From: Brachionus manjavacas
Taxonomy: Eukaryota > Rotifera > Eurotatoria > Ploima > Brachionidae
Length of the DNA stretch: 64,000 nucleotides
Direction of reading: 5' to 3'
Assembly (NCBI GenBank): GCA_019054805.1
Contig: JAHQIY010000005.1
Span: 5,563,501-5,627,500, forward strand
In this document: piece after piece, positions 11,869-23,995 of the stretch
Position numbering within the stretch: position 1 is the first letter of the stretch
Layout: each line of letters opens with the position of its first letter
Translations under genes and position numbers: made by a program
The notes under the pieces: model-generated
The model's database searches: none
What the model was told of the DNA's origin: nothing
The model's input: the letters and a program-made list of their open reading frames with translations, nothing else

Positions 11869-14800
11869 TAAACAAAACAAAAAAATGGAAATTTTTTTAA
11901 TTTGAAGAGTTTGGATTTTAAGTGTATCAAAAAATCATTTGAGCATGAGTCCTTAGAACTCAGACTTGGTGTTGCATGCGAATTGCAATCGAAATTAAAT
12001 TGAAGAATCAAAGTATTTGCAATTTTATTAATTAGCAAAAAGAGAGACACAGATACTCCATGTATAATCTGTGCCTAATAAGTCTAATTAGAAAAAATTC
12101 TGCTTAATTAATAATCAAGTTTTTGGTGGATTTAGGAAAAAGAAGAAAAAAGAGCTTCATAATGCATGCTTAATTTTAAACATCCGCTAATAATTTTGCC
12201 TATTCATGCTGCTGAGAACTTGTGTTCATGACGCAAAATCTCGTTTAAATAACGGGATGAAATATCCTTTAAGGTATTAAGGTATATCATTTTGTCTACT
12301 AGGTGAAATACTTAATTGGATTTTGCATGCTAATGTAATCTTAATCAAAAATCTAATCTTTGGTCTTTAAGGCTTTTTACCACAATTCACTTTTTTTTAC
12401 GTGAAAATGAAAAAAAAAATTGTTTTATTTTTTCATTTTTTGAAATTTTTTGCAAACAAAGTTTTTTACTACAAACATTATATACTTAATAAAATCTGGT
12501 TATTTTTTTTTTGATATTTTTTTTTTATTTTCCAAAGTTAATTATTAATTTTTAATTATTTTATGGAACAAAAATAATAAAGAAACTAAAAAAAATATTA
12601 AGTAAACCAAATAATATTTTAACTGTTGACTATTTTATTCTCCTTTCTAAAAATTCAAAACTAATTACTCACCAAGACCATTTCAAATTCAACTTCTTTT
12701 ATTTTTAAAAGATGAAAACAACGAAAGAAACAGTGAGAAATAACTAAGTATTTGAGTGTTAAATCAAAATATGACAAAATTCAAAAAGTGAAAAAAATTT
12801 AATTTAACATTATTAAAAAAAATAATTACCTTACTTTTGTTTATAATTACATTTTAAATTATTTAGAATCTTATTTGTTTAAATTTAAAATTAGACAATT
12901 CATAAATTTTGATTAAATTTTTTATTAAAAAAGTCAATTTTTATCAAAATTCATGTAAACATTTTTTTAATTTTATTAGAATAAAAATAGTACAAATTAT
13001 GTCGATTAAAAGAATATGTCAAAATTTAACTTGGGATGAAATGAATGACCCAAGATTGTGGAATAACTCTGAATTTTTTCCTAACAATTATTGTTTCTTT
13101 TAATAAATCATAGTTAATTAAAACATTATTAAATTTTTTTGAGCGATTTGAAAAGTACGCAAACGCAAAATGAATGCAAAAATTAAAACAAAAATATTAT
13201 TAAGTAATTCTGTAACAATATCTCGTTTAAAAAATAAATAAAGAAAATGAGAATTTTTAATCTTAGAGCATAAAGGAAATGAAATGTAGAATTATTTGTT
13301 TTATTTATCTATTTTCATGGAGCAGTTAAAAAAAAAACAGAAAAAAAAAGAAAATGAATTTTTTAATTTTACAATTTTTCTTCCTTTTAATAAAAAAAAT
13401 CTCTAATTTTTATTATTCAAAAAAAAAGCTGAATTTGAATTGTTTCACTTTTTTTAAAAACCTCTTACAAAACTTGATTATAGAAAAATACATTTTTAAA
13501 AAATAGATGACAAAAAGTTTTTAAATTTTTTTTTGCAAAGATTGATAAATTCTTAGCATAAAAAATAGTACCTTAAAAAATTTATATCGCACAATTCAGG
13601 TGTGTGTCTTGTCTAACTAATGTTCTCTAATTAAATTCTGTGTCCTGGATTTAAAGTATGGTCCCAATTTTCAGAAGTGATTAGAGCTTAAGAAGTTGAA
13701 TATCGATTTTTATTGTACTTGATGGCTAATTTGTGTATTTATTAATAGAGCACAATTAATAATTAATAAAAAATGGAAATTGGATTGTTAATTAGCCCAA
13801 AATGTAAAATGTAAATTTTGCCTCTCTTGTTCAAACTACAAAAAGTTTCAATAGAGCATTGTTTTCTTCATCGAGTTTCAGGCTCGAAGTCTTTATGGGA
13901 ATTAAAAAAGAAAATTAAACTCTTCCATTCAATTAGTTTCTTTTTCGCTTAGTTGCAAAATACTGACTCTAATTTCGTTTATCCGAGCCCAGCTAATATT
14001 TCCTTTAAATTGTAAAATAATCAAAATCTTAAAACTATAGATCAAATTAGAAAAAATACATTAGGCAGACAATAAAGCAGAATTTTAATTAAAATTCAAC
14101 TTTTTTTCCTACTAAATCAATGCACAATTTAATTAGCTGAAAATCGAACAATTAAATCCGAAAGAGTTTATTGAATTACATATTTTGCCAATGGGTTACT
14201 TTTCTGGTTTAGCTAATTTTAATAATGGAATTGTGACAATAATCACACTCATTTAATTAATTATTTATCTTTTATTTAAATTTTCCAGAAGCGCTTTGAA
14301 TAAAAAATTTTAAATTTAGACTGAAAGTTCTATCTGTCAAAAAACTAAGCTGGTAAAGACGACGCCGCAATAAATATTCAAATTATTTTGGCCTGTGTTC
14401 GCGAGAAATTCAAAATGTGCCATTGACAAAGAGAAAAAAAATTGAAATCATCAGCTCCCACTAAGCAGCATTTTACTCGGGGCGCTTTGTTGATAAAAGG
14501 TAAATAATTAAGGCCAATTGTTTCTCTTATTTTTCCTTTAAAAAAATCTTGTTTGCTGCCAATAAACTGCAAAAAAATTCTAACTTGAAAAATAAATTTA
14601 TAAATTTTTAATTAATAACAAGTTTTTTTAATTTAAAATATTGATTAGCTGAAAAGAAGAAACAGAAAGAAAGAGAGAGAAAAAATAAAGATAATTTATC
14701 GAGTTGCCATTTTATACTGCTAGTTAAGCCAAGTGTTTTCGAAATATTACAATAACATCAAGTTATAGTCAAACAATAACAATTAGGGAAACAATTTCAA

Positions 14801-17600
14801 TAGTTTGAGAAAGCTCTTTTGAAAAACTTGAATGAAAGTCTAGAATTCCGCTCATTTGTTCGCAATAAAATCGAATCCATATCGTCAATAATTTAAAAAT
14901 TAACTCCAATTGAATACACTTTGCTACGTTTCCCACTAAGCTAGAGCTAAAACTAACAAGCCATCCACAAACTGGTTCCTTTTCTTCCCAAGGATCAAGT
15001 GTCTCTTAATTCACTTGTTTAAACATTTCATCTAAGCATTCTCTAACTCTGAAAATTTTTATTTAAATATTTGGTCTTCTTGTTACTAGTCAAAATTAAT
15101 TGAATTTTTAACTAGTTTATTAATAACTTCTAGTCTTGTTAATTTAAAAAATCTTATTAATTTTTTTTCTCCAATTTCGCTGAACAAATAAACTTGTGAC
15201 GCAAATTTTTTTGCTAAACTTTTCCCATGAGCCAGCACCTGCGACTCAGCTAAAATTGATCGAAATTGAAAAATGCAAGATCGCGGAAATTTTGTTACAT
15301 AAATTGTTAGATCAATTTAAAATTTATTAATTCTCTACGCCCAATTGAAAGATATAATTAACATATTATCTTCAGGGACTAGTGAATATTAGACTTTTAT
15401 TTCACAGATTAATAAAGAAAATTTAATAGTCGCCTTGAGGCGTGTATTTCTTTTCTATTTTAATAATTCTTTATTTCGATCCATCGGCTTGAAAAAAAGA
15501 AGAACATTTTTAACTTTTAATCAATTTTGAAAATTTAAGAAAAATAATTCTTTATAAAAATACTAAGTTTCAATTTTATAAACATCTAGCAATTTTTAAA
15601 GCTCTCCAAAGACCAATTTAATATGTAAAAGTAAATTAGTTCGTTGTTATACTGATTTCTCCAGTTGATTCTGACTGTCACTGGGCAAAATCGAAGCACA
15701 AATTAACTACTTCTTAATAAAATCCAAATTAGATTTTGTTTTATCTAAAAAATATAGGGATTTATTCTAATACCCGTAATTTATTTTTGCTTATTAGTCA
15801 AATGATATCAAAGATTAGAAAACAAATCGGCTCAATGATAAAGATGATGAGCGCATCCACGATTCCCAGGGAAAGATTAATATAAATACAATTCGGCCTT
15901 CGGGTAAAAAATCATTAAAAATCTAATTTATAATTTGTCTGGTATAAATTAAATTTATTATTTCTATACAAAATGCTAAATCTCTTTTATGGCAGCAAAA
16001 TTTTTCACTTTTTTAACTAAATAAAATTTAAAGTGTCCCTATTCAAATATTAAAATTTATTAGTCTTTTTTTTTTAATTCTTAAAATTCAGCAAAAAGAA
16101 AAAAAACATCCCAATATAAATTTAATAATTTTGTGTCATTTAGTCGTAAAGATTTTCGTAATTTAAATTTCTCTCTTTGCACGAAATTCAATTAACCCAA
16201 TCCCGGAAATGTTCAAGCCTCTTCACTAGCTGAGACTTTTTCATAAAATCAAATGAAATTTTACTATTTTACCAAAAAGTAAATTACTCAAAAAATTTAA
16301 TAATTACTCGTTTTTTTTTCTAATTTTTGATAATTACAAAATAAAAAAAAAGAATTTAAAATTATGAAGGATTTTCGCTCTTAAAATCGAAGCTAAATTT
16401 TTTTTATTATTGCTTTTTTCTCCAAAAAATGTAGTCACAAAAATCATTTTGTTTGCCAATTCCAACAAAATAAATTGAACCACATTCGCTGTCGAGAATT
16501 CAGTTTTTTTTATTCAATTTACAATCATAAATAGTTTCTAATTTTGAATAATTTTTCTTGCTTTATTAAAAACCAATTTATCTTTTTGATTAAAAAATAT
16601 TATTTTAATCAATATTCAAGAGTAATAAAGATTCCACTCTAAAATTGAGTCAATTTACGTTTATTAAATAACGAGACAATTTTATCTAAATTTTTAAGTA
16701 GGCAACTAAATCTTGAAATTTTTGAGATAACAAGATTAAATTTTTACCTAATCATCCCGCTTGAAATTTAAATTGAAAAAAAATTTGTTTCTTAAAATTT
16801 TTGAGTGATTTTTTTACGAGAATAAGTTTAAAAAAATTTTAATCTCATTCAAATTTGAAAATTATCCTCACCAAAAAATATGATTTAAATTTTCATGTAG
16901 AAAAAAAGAAAAGTTAAATTAAATTTTGTTCTTACTCGCTTAAGTGATTGAGATTGATGACAGCATTATAACCGGTATCATTATTTTCTTCTTGTGCTGA
17001 TAAATTTATTATAGAGAATTTTGAAGATTATCAAGTAAGTTGAAATTTAGTTGTTATTTGATTTAATAATTGTATCTTTTCAACCATAGCGGACACCGCA
17101 ATTATAACCCAGTCGAAACCAGTTCCCTTTTTTATGATGAAAAATTCATCCCGTATAGCAGAGATATTTTGAAGATTTTAATGTACTTGTTCCGAAATGA
17201 TTTTAATCAAGTGCTCATCATTATTTTTTTATATTTAATAAAATAACTTTAAAATATTTTAATAGTTTCAAAAAAAAATGTCTTCAATTTAAATAAAATA
17301 ACTTCTTTTTGAGAAATATATTTTTATTGATTGTTAGGAAAAATTATATTTAAATGAAAAAAATGATGTTAAAATAATTGCATAGGATTAATTGATACTA
17401 TTATCTACTAGATAATCTTCCATAAGATAAAAAGTGTGAATATAAGTATATTTTTTTATTAAACAAAAAGATAAAAATCACAATCCATTTTATTTAAATA
17501 CATGATAAAAAGATCACATAATAAAAAAAAATAGAATACTCAATTTTTTTTCGCCGCTTCTTGGAAGTAATCAATAACAATGAGTTTTTTAGAAGCTCTT
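11869..17600. other. Gene desert upstream of VAChT
   Basis: Nearly 6 kb of AT-rich sequence with only short ORFs. No RT, transposase or family motif was recognised. A 13018-13100 mini-ORF has no recognisable domain. It would include the promoter and leader exon of the cholinergic locus, but no element can be pointed to with confidence. Confidence 0.6.
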
Positions 17601-17621
17601 AATTGTTAGTCGAAATTTGAT

Positions 17622-17780
17622 TTATCTGATTTCGGAGGTCTCCTACGTCTACGTTTAGCCTGGGTCGATGTTGTAGGTTGAACTTGATCATAGTTAATAT
17701 TTGTTACCACATCGGTTTCGCTTCCAAAAAGTATTTCACTTGTATTATTGGAAAAGAGCCAGTCTGTTGACTGGAATTTT
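17622..17780 (-). pseudogene. Exon-like fragment with basic C-terminus, unrecognised
   Basis: On the minus strand from about 17775 an open stretch reads STDWLFSNNTSEILFGSETD, continues through DQVQPTTSTQ and ends AKRRRRRPPK plus SDKSNFD and a stop. The five-arginine run looks like a nuclear localisation signal. Its composition is coding-like and less AT-rich than its surroundings. It may be the last exon of a transposase-derived gene or a relic. No upstream exon was found. Confidence 0.3.
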
Positions 17781-17984
17781 CTAATGTCTAATTTCGGAGT
17801 CTAATTTTTCGCCTGAATAACTTGACGAAGGAACGAAAAAAAATTTTATACTATCGATTCTAGGCGCTTTCCCTTGCTTTTGTTTGAATAACCATTCATG
17901 CGCACTTTTGATCAACCACTATTAGCTTTTTACTCATAAAAGTATTAAATTAGTCTACTTATGAAGTTGTCGCATCTTAGCTGG

Positions 17985-18670
17985 CGGGTCTAGTGGTTTA
18001 TGAGAACGTTTGTTCACTTATTAGGTGAACAATTCCTGTTCTCAGGTTTGGTGAACAATCGGTGAAAATTTTGAAATTAGGTGAACTATCCTAGACTTAT
18101 GTGAACAATTCATGAAGAATCGATTTAAAAAAAATATATATTTTAAAGTATTGATGTGATATTTTTAATAAAAAAAATTGTTAGTTTTGTTTATGTGTTT
18201 TACTCATATGGCGTTTAAACCTCTATCACCTTCAAAAAAACGACCGCAAATTTTACATTCTATTGGATTACGTTTGCCACTCAAACTTTTGTAATTTTTA
18301 CTCAAGACTCCTCGTTACAAGGTTTCGATTTGGCTACATTTTCAAAAAAGTTAATATTCTTCGAAATCATTAACTTGCATTTTTATTTAGAATAAAATTT
18401 TTTTGACAGATTTAAGATTAGTATTTATTTGATATTTCAAATTTGCTAGATCATATCCATTTTAGGAATTTTATTCATAAATTGTGTAAGTACAAAATAA
18501 AATAGCAAGAATTAAATTATTGAAATAATCTTAACAAATAATTTGGTACTAATATAAATATAGTTCAAGTGAAATAAATTTACTTTGGGTGAACAAATTA
18601 TATTTTATGTGAACAAAATATATTTTAGGAGAACATTTCAGTTCACATATTGGTGAACAAAATTTATAAA
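17985..18670. repeat. Clustered GTTCAC / GTGAAC motif region
   Basis: Between 18009 and 18115 and again at 18590-18665 the words TTGTTCAC and GTGAACAA recur many times in both orientations, e.g. the palindrome-like TTGTTCACTTATTAGGTGAA at 18009. The two clusters face each other about 500 bp apart. A third cluster lies at about 21375-21445. The pattern is typical of subterminal repeats of a DNA transposon. No coding sequence was found in it. Confidence 0.4.
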
Positions 18671-19105
18671 ATTGGTAAAAATTGTCATGTAAAAAATTGA
18701 AATACCATTAATATTCCAAAATTGAATAGCCATGTCGAAAGCTTTAAAAATTCAAAGTTTAAAATAAAATACAAAGGTCTTTTAAATCAATCTATTTTTT
18801 TAAGCTTTTGTTTGAGCCATAATTTAAATTTGAATTAATTTTTTTAAGCCATTACATCAAGTTTTCAAATAAAAATTTTTGAAAAATATGGAAAAAAATA
18901 TTAAAATTGAAACATATCTCGACTAAAAGATGCCTTCCAAACGCTTGAACTTCTTAGAATTGCGGAAAATATAATGAGGAAAATGATAATGATTTGAAGA
19001 TGAAATGGAAACAACTAATCAACCAAATGATGAACTTGATTGATATGAAGTTTCTAATAATGAAGAAACTTAAGAAACTAACAAAGGCAAAACTTCGAAA
19101 AAAAG

Positions 19106-19221
19106 AAAAGACTAAACGCTCAAATGTGTTGGTATAGACTTGTCTATACCGCAGTGTAAACTAACTAACTAACAAGGATTAAAATGATATACAGTCGAGT
19201 CTTGTTATAACGATGCTGATT
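19106..19221 (+). repeat. Left copy of a long direct duplication (116 bp)
   Basis: Identical to 20139-20258 except that it has one TAAC/AACT unit fewer (three against four in the CTAACTAAC run). It contains the perfect inverted repeat GGTATAGACTTGTCTATACC and, at its right end (19190-19221), a copy of the left terminus of the pogo-type element. It directly abuts the LINE 3' end and is read as a target-site duplication. Confidence 0.8.
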
Positions 19222-20138
19222 GTGTTGTTAATAGTTTATTTAATATTTCAAAAGAAATAAAGGCTTTGAGTAATGGAACTCCTTTCGCCTTTGGTATTTA
19301 AAATTTCAAAAAAGTGTCCATATAAAAAGTTGTGTTGAATTAATTAAATTAATAAAATGACTTCTTGAGCTTTCAACAAAAACATCAATATAATCCTGTA
19401 TGAGTGAAGTAATGAGTGTGTTTTCACATATTAAACTTTTTTTTATGTATTTTTCGAGCAGAATTCTGAGTCTAGACTCAATTCTATCAACCTTTTGGTC
19501 CTTGAGAAGGCCAGAAAGTTGGATAGAAGGTGTGTCATAAGGTAAGTGATAGATTGATTTAAAACATGTATTTTGAATTACTTGCAGTTTTTGAATGTTT
19601 GTCTGGGAGACACGGGATAAGATGAAAAAACTATAGTCTATAATGGAACCTATAAGTGCATTACAGACTCCAATTAAGGTTTTTTTATTTAACTTCCACG
19701 ATCTGTGTGACAAAATTTTAATTAAATTTACGCGATCATGACATCTAGAACGAATGAGTTCAACCTGGGAGTTGAAACAAAGACTTTGGTCAAATTTTAT
19801 TCCAAGGAAGACTGGGGAGTCAGTGTAGGGTATTTGTTTTCCAAATAGTTTTAGACTTAGCTTAATGTTTTTTGACGGATTACCAGAGTAAAGAATGTAG
19901 CTACATTTTTCTGGGGACATCTTTAGCCTCCATTTTTGTAGCCACAGCTGCAATTTTTTAAGATAGTTATTTATAATGTTAGTAATGTTCCCATACTTTT
20001 TAAAAACAAAAAAGGTCACCAGGTCATCGGCAAATAACAAGGAATATGAGTGGTTTTTTTGGTCCTGCTTGGGGATATCAACAAAGAGTTTCAAGGGTTT
20101 CATTGATGAAGAACGATTTTGAATGTCATGAAGCCTTA
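19222..20138 (-). mobile_element. Truncated LINE insertion with RT fragment
   Basis: A 917-bp segment lies exactly between the 116- and 120-bp direct repeats. On the minus strand an ORF of 265 codons (20103-19306) covers the second half of a reverse transcriptase: SYSLLFADDLVTFFVF near the N-terminus (catalytic FADD), LQLWLQKWRLKMSPEKCSYI, FLGIKFDQSLCFNSQVELIR, NALIGSIIDYSFFIL, then the C-terminal connection region. It is 5'-truncated. The 3' end after the stop is short, has AATAAA-like words and no poly(A). It is related to but distinct from the LINE at 1-1235. The near-perfect duplication and undisturbed frame suggest a recent insertion. Confidence 0.8.
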
Positions 20139-20258
20139 AAAAGACTAAACGCTCAAATGTGTTGGTATAGACTTGTCTATACCGCAGTGTAAACTAACTA
20201 ACTAACTAACAAGGATTAAAATGATATACAGTCGAGTCTTGTTATAACGATGCTGATT
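20139..20258 (+). repeat. Right copy of the long direct duplication (120 bp)
   Basis: Matches 19106-19221 base for base apart from one extra four-base unit. This copy is continuous with the body of the pogo-type element, so it is the original target sequence. Confidence 0.8.
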
Positions 20259-20791
20259 AATACGATATTAGCTTTATAACGATTTTTTTTTCATAATTAT
20301 ACATTCCCTAAAATAATAACATGTTAAATTTTTTTGTTAATACGATAGGTTTATTCAGTTACTCTTAACAGTCCATTGATTCAAGTCCAGGCTATTAAAT
20401 ATGCAAATATGTTAAATCAAACTGATTTTTAAAGCTAGCAATGGATGGTTACCCGGATTTAAAAAAGTCATAATATTAATTTTAAAACTATTGCATAGAT
20501 AAACTACGATTGTATTTTGCCCAAAAAAACGAAGAATGTTCTTTATTCATTGATCAGTTGTCTAAAATGGATGAATTTTGTAGCGTCGATCAGTCTTTTC
20601 AAAGTAAAATTAATTAAAAATTTTCTTTTTAATCTATTTTTATTTTTTAATAAACAATAAATCCTTAAAAAGTTTATTTTCAATTTTTTTCTTCACATTC
20701 TTTAACATGCAAATTTGATTAATACGATTTTGGTTAACACTATCTCCATTTATTCCGCCTAAACACATCGTATTATCCTGACTCGAGTGTA
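20227..20791 (+). mobile_element. pogo/Tigger-type DNA transposon, internally deleted, 565 bp
   Basis: Starts TACAGTCGAGTCTTGTTATA and ends, read from the right on the other strand, TACACTCGAGTCAGGATAAT; both ends are flanked by TA (20225-20226, 20792-20793), the target-site choice of the Tc1/mariner/pogo superfamily. Subterminal AATACGAT words recur. At about 20435-20465 the plus strand encodes ASNGWLPGFKK, the signature of the second CENP-B-type helix-turn-helix of Tigger/pogo transposases. The rest of the transposase is missing, so this copy is dead. Confidence 0.75.
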
Positions 20792-21589
20792 TAGATTATT
20801 TAATTGTGACTGATAGTTTAAAAGTTATGACAAAAAACTAGGATTTTTAGAATTTTGAAATGTCGAAAAATTATCCTTTTTAGGTTTTATTTAAATTACT
20901 TTTTAATGAATAAAGGTATCCAAAGTAAATTTTGTGAGTCGTGAGAAAATAGACCGTTCTTCATAAAAATGTATATATCATAATGATACATAAACAACAA
21001 CTTCATGTTAAACGGATAATTCAATAAAAGACAGTGTTTGATTTTAAAAGCTTACTTTAATATTGGTTAAAAAATAAACTTTAAATTAACATGGTTTAAT
21101 TTTTTGTTTTTGAATAACAAAATGGTCAATATTTTTGTTCAGTTTCCAAAAAAAATAATTTTAAGTTAATTTTGCTACCATGGAAAACTTTTTAATTTTT
21201 TTATAAATTTTGAGTTTATATTTGTGATGTGATGATCCTTAAGATAATATTTATAGAAACTATCTACGCTCTGTTTTCCTTTTTTATAAATTGAGTTTTT
21301 GTTTAAATGCATCATACAAAAGTCTAAAAAGAAAAAACAAAGTTTATCAATCCTAGTCGGTTTGGTAAACTGTGGTTCACCTGTTACTGGAACAATTCTT
21401 GTTCTCAGGTTTTATGAACCTAATCCTAAAGTTGTTCACCTATTTTGAAATTTTTTCATCTATTTAGAAAAAAGCTATAGAAATATTAAAAAATAAGATA
21501 GAAAAAAAAAATTACAAAAAATAATTCAAAGTTGGGCAAAATTTTAACAGAATTCTTGATGATATTAAATTAATATGATTATGATTTTA

Positions 21590-21740
21590 TGAAAGTTTAA
21601 GTGACCGCCCGCCAAAAAGTTATCGTAATTTTTTGACCATTTTTTTTGGCAGTCCAAAAATTTGACCGCCTGGCTGACCGAACAAATGACCGCCAAAAAC
21701 CGTCTGGTTTTTCTTGACCGTTTCCAACACTAATTTAGAT
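21590..21740 (-). repeat. GGCGGTC-rich transposon arm
   Basis: Read on the minus strand this starts TAGTGTTGGAAACGGTCAAG, passes GGTCAGCCAGGCGGTCAAAT and ends near GGCGGGCGGTCACTTAAA. It matches the two arms of the element at 22813-23195. It appears to be a solo arm or the end of a related copy. The intervening 21740-22140 is AT-rich and holds nothing recognised. Confidence 0.55.
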
Positions 21741-22139
21741 ATAAATAAAATTTGTGAATTAAGCATTTAAAATTTTTAAAGAATCAATTTTGTATTATTA
21801 AGCAGCCAAATTTAAAAATAAAGCATTTCATAATCAAAAATTGATAACATTAGTAATGACTTATATTTTATAATGATATCAAATAATATTATTCTGATAC
21901 CAAAAATTATACTCTTGATACGAATTAAAATTATTTAATGATATCAATTATTATTTATAAGGTAGAAAAAATTAAAAAAAATGAAATCATTAGTAACATT
22001 AGTATGACTTTAGTAATGTGATGCAGAGTATTACTTTTATTTTAATAATTTATTTTATAACTACTTTGTACATATAATTTTCATCTTTTTTGTAACTTGA
22101 AACAAAAATTAGTTAGCAAATGTCATTTAAACTTTTTAT

Positions 22140-22215
22140 TATAATTTTTTTTTTTTTTTTTTAAACATCGCCAAGACAGGCGTAATCTTATGAAATAAAT
22201 AATAATAAAAAATTA
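22140..22215 (+). repeat. LINE 3'-tail remnant
   Basis: A long T run is followed by CATCGCCAAGACAGGCGTAA, TCTTATGAAATAAAT and AATAATAAA. The small hairpin GCC(AAGACA)GGC followed by a short A/T microsatellite is the usual 3' terminus of L2/CR1/Jockey-type LINEs. No body is attached. Confidence 0.45.
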
Positions 22216-22461
22216 ATAATTAAAAGGCAATTTTTCTTACGCAAACTAAACTATGAAAACCCGCTTGACTTTGCAATAATTTGGTAATTATTTTTAATAT
22301 ATTTATAAATCGAAATTTTTATTTTATTTAAAAAATATTAAACATGATTTATTATTACGGATATCCAAATTACGGCCACGGATTACTCAGTATTCTTGTG
22401 TTTTTTTTTTTAATTGAAGACAATTAATTGATATTTGATTTAATTTTTTTCCCTAGCATTA

Positions 22462-22723
22462 AAAGTGTCCTTTTGTGTCCTTTTATATACTTTTATGAAT
22501 TATTTTTTAGTAAGAATTTGAATTATTTTCTTTTAAAAAAAAATTTAAAAAATTTCTCTCTTTTTTTAATTAACCTTATTCCTGACCCGATTTTTTAGTG
22601 TTCCTTGTTTATACAAAAAACAACATAGTTCAAGACGTTTTAAAGATCAAGTTCACAAAGAGAACACTTTTAGTGTTAGGTAAAAAAAAGAATTCATAAC
22701 AAAAGGACACAAAAGGACACTTT
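22462..22723. mobile_element. MITE-like element with perfect 23-bp inverted repeats
   Basis: The left end at 22462-22484 contains AGTGTCCTTTTGTGTCCTTT; the right end at 22701-22723 is its exact reverse complement over 23 bp. The interior of about 215 bp is AT-rich and non-coding. No clear target duplication was found. Confidence 0.6.
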
Positions 22724-22812
22724 ATATGCTTGAGAAAAAAGTTAAGAATATTTATTAATTTAAAATAAGTTCATTGTCTATCCTAGTATAGATTCTCTGG
22801 TAAGATTCTAAA

Positions 22813-23195
22813 TATTGTTGGGATCCGTACAAGCGGAACCGGCGAAAGTTTTCAGAAACCGTGATTGGCCGGAAAACCTTTAAACAGGCGGCCATTTTGC
22901 CGGTCAGCCAGGCGGTCCATTTTTTTGGACCGCCAAAAAATACGGTAATTTTTTTGGCAGGCTATCACTTAAAATTTCATAAATTTTTAAACAAAAAAAA
23001 ATCTTAAAAAAACTATTTTAAAAAAGTAAAATAAAGAATTTTAAATTTTTTTCATTTTAACAAGTTATTTTTTTTTAATTTAAAGATTTTTTCAAAAAAT
23101 CTATCAATTTATGTGGCCAACGGTTCGTATTTTTTTGGTCCAAAAATTTGACAGCCCGTGTATTTGACCAGTTTGTCTTGACCGCATCCAACACT
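22813..23195. mobile_element. MITE-like foldback element with GGCGGTC arms
   Basis: The left arm starts TATTGTTGGGATCCGTACAA and contains GGTCAGCCAGGCGGTCCATT and GGACCGCC at about 22900-22945. The right arm, read from 23195 on the other strand, starts TAGTGTTGGATGCGGTCAAG and contains GTCAAATTTTTGGACC. The interior is A/T homopolymer-rich. The arms match the repeat at 21590-21740. The TAGTGTTGG-type terminus recalls hAT-like non-autonomous elements, but this is not established. Confidence 0.5.
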
Positions 23196-23339
23196 ATTTT
23201 CTAGAGCCATGAATTTTGTTTTGTTAAATAATAATTTAAAAATCAATTGGAATGAAATTAAGATTTTTTTATTTAAAAGATTATACATTTTATGTATAAA
23301 AAAGGCTAAAATTAAAAGCTTGCAGTGCCGGAAATTAAC

Positions 23340-23455
23340 TTGTCGCATCATATCATCTGATATCATTAAATATAAATTTTTAAACTTGCCTCATATCAGC
23401 TGATATCAGCTATTATCGTTTGATATCAGATAATATCAGGTGATATCAGATAAAA
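23340..23455. repeat. Cluster of degenerate palindromic GATATCA repeats
   Basis: TGATATCA, itself a palindrome, or close variants occurs about nine times in this stretch (for example CATATCAGCTGATATCAGCT and GATAATATCAGGTGATATCA). The spacing is about 10-13 bp. Related words are scattered at 21870-21960. Confidence 0.6.
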
Positions 23456-23619
23456 TTTAAAATTTTTTCACCGTATTTCAGAATTTTTATTGAAATTTAA
23501 ATTTATTTAGTTTTGATCATGTGATCATGATCGTGAGCATCAAGCTGCCATTAATATAGTTCATTTAACTAGGGAAACTGTGATTTAAATCGGCAAATAA
23601 TTATCTAATTAATTTTAAG

Positions 23620-23995
23620 TCAACTTTGACTTTTGCAAAGAAGCATTTCCGATAAGAGTGCAGTTTTCTCTTGCTCGAAGTTAGTTAGAAGACAAGTTGT
23701 ATCCCATTTTGAAACTCTTGAGACACAGATTAACAAAAATTCCCTTAAGCTCTTTAATTTTAAAGCTTGTCTTTGAATTTTAAAAATTCTTTGCCAACTT
23801 TTTGCAGAACTTTTTTCTGGCAACTTTAGGAGCATTTTTAAAGTCAAAGACAAACTTTAAAAATTAAAGAACCAAGCGAACATTTTTTTTAAGCTTATTT
23901 CAAGAGCTTCAATATGAGCTTTAATTTGTCTTGTAAAACTAGGACATTTTTCAAGCAGGAGAAAAAATTGACTCTTATCGGACATACTCCTTTTT
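23620..23995 (-). pseudogene. Possible hAT-type transposase fragment
   Basis: On the minus strand, 23853-23620 is open and includes LREFLLICVSRVSKWDTTCL then FEQEKTALLSEML. That resembles the 'TRWxSTYxMLxRxLEQK' stretch of hAT transposases. Further upstream coding-like sequence (MSDKSQFFLLLEKCPSF) precedes it after a stop. The match is short and weak, so it could be an unrelated relic. Confidence 0.3.

Noticed and set aside
11086..11871. Plus-strand 261-codon frame across the VAChT gene
   Set aside because: Antisense shadow of a well-supported transporter CDS; its protein has no family features.
12909..13103. Small ORF with ICQNLTWDEMNDPRLWNN
   Set aside because: Looks mildly coding but has no recognised motif, splice partner or neighbour; kept out for lack of support.
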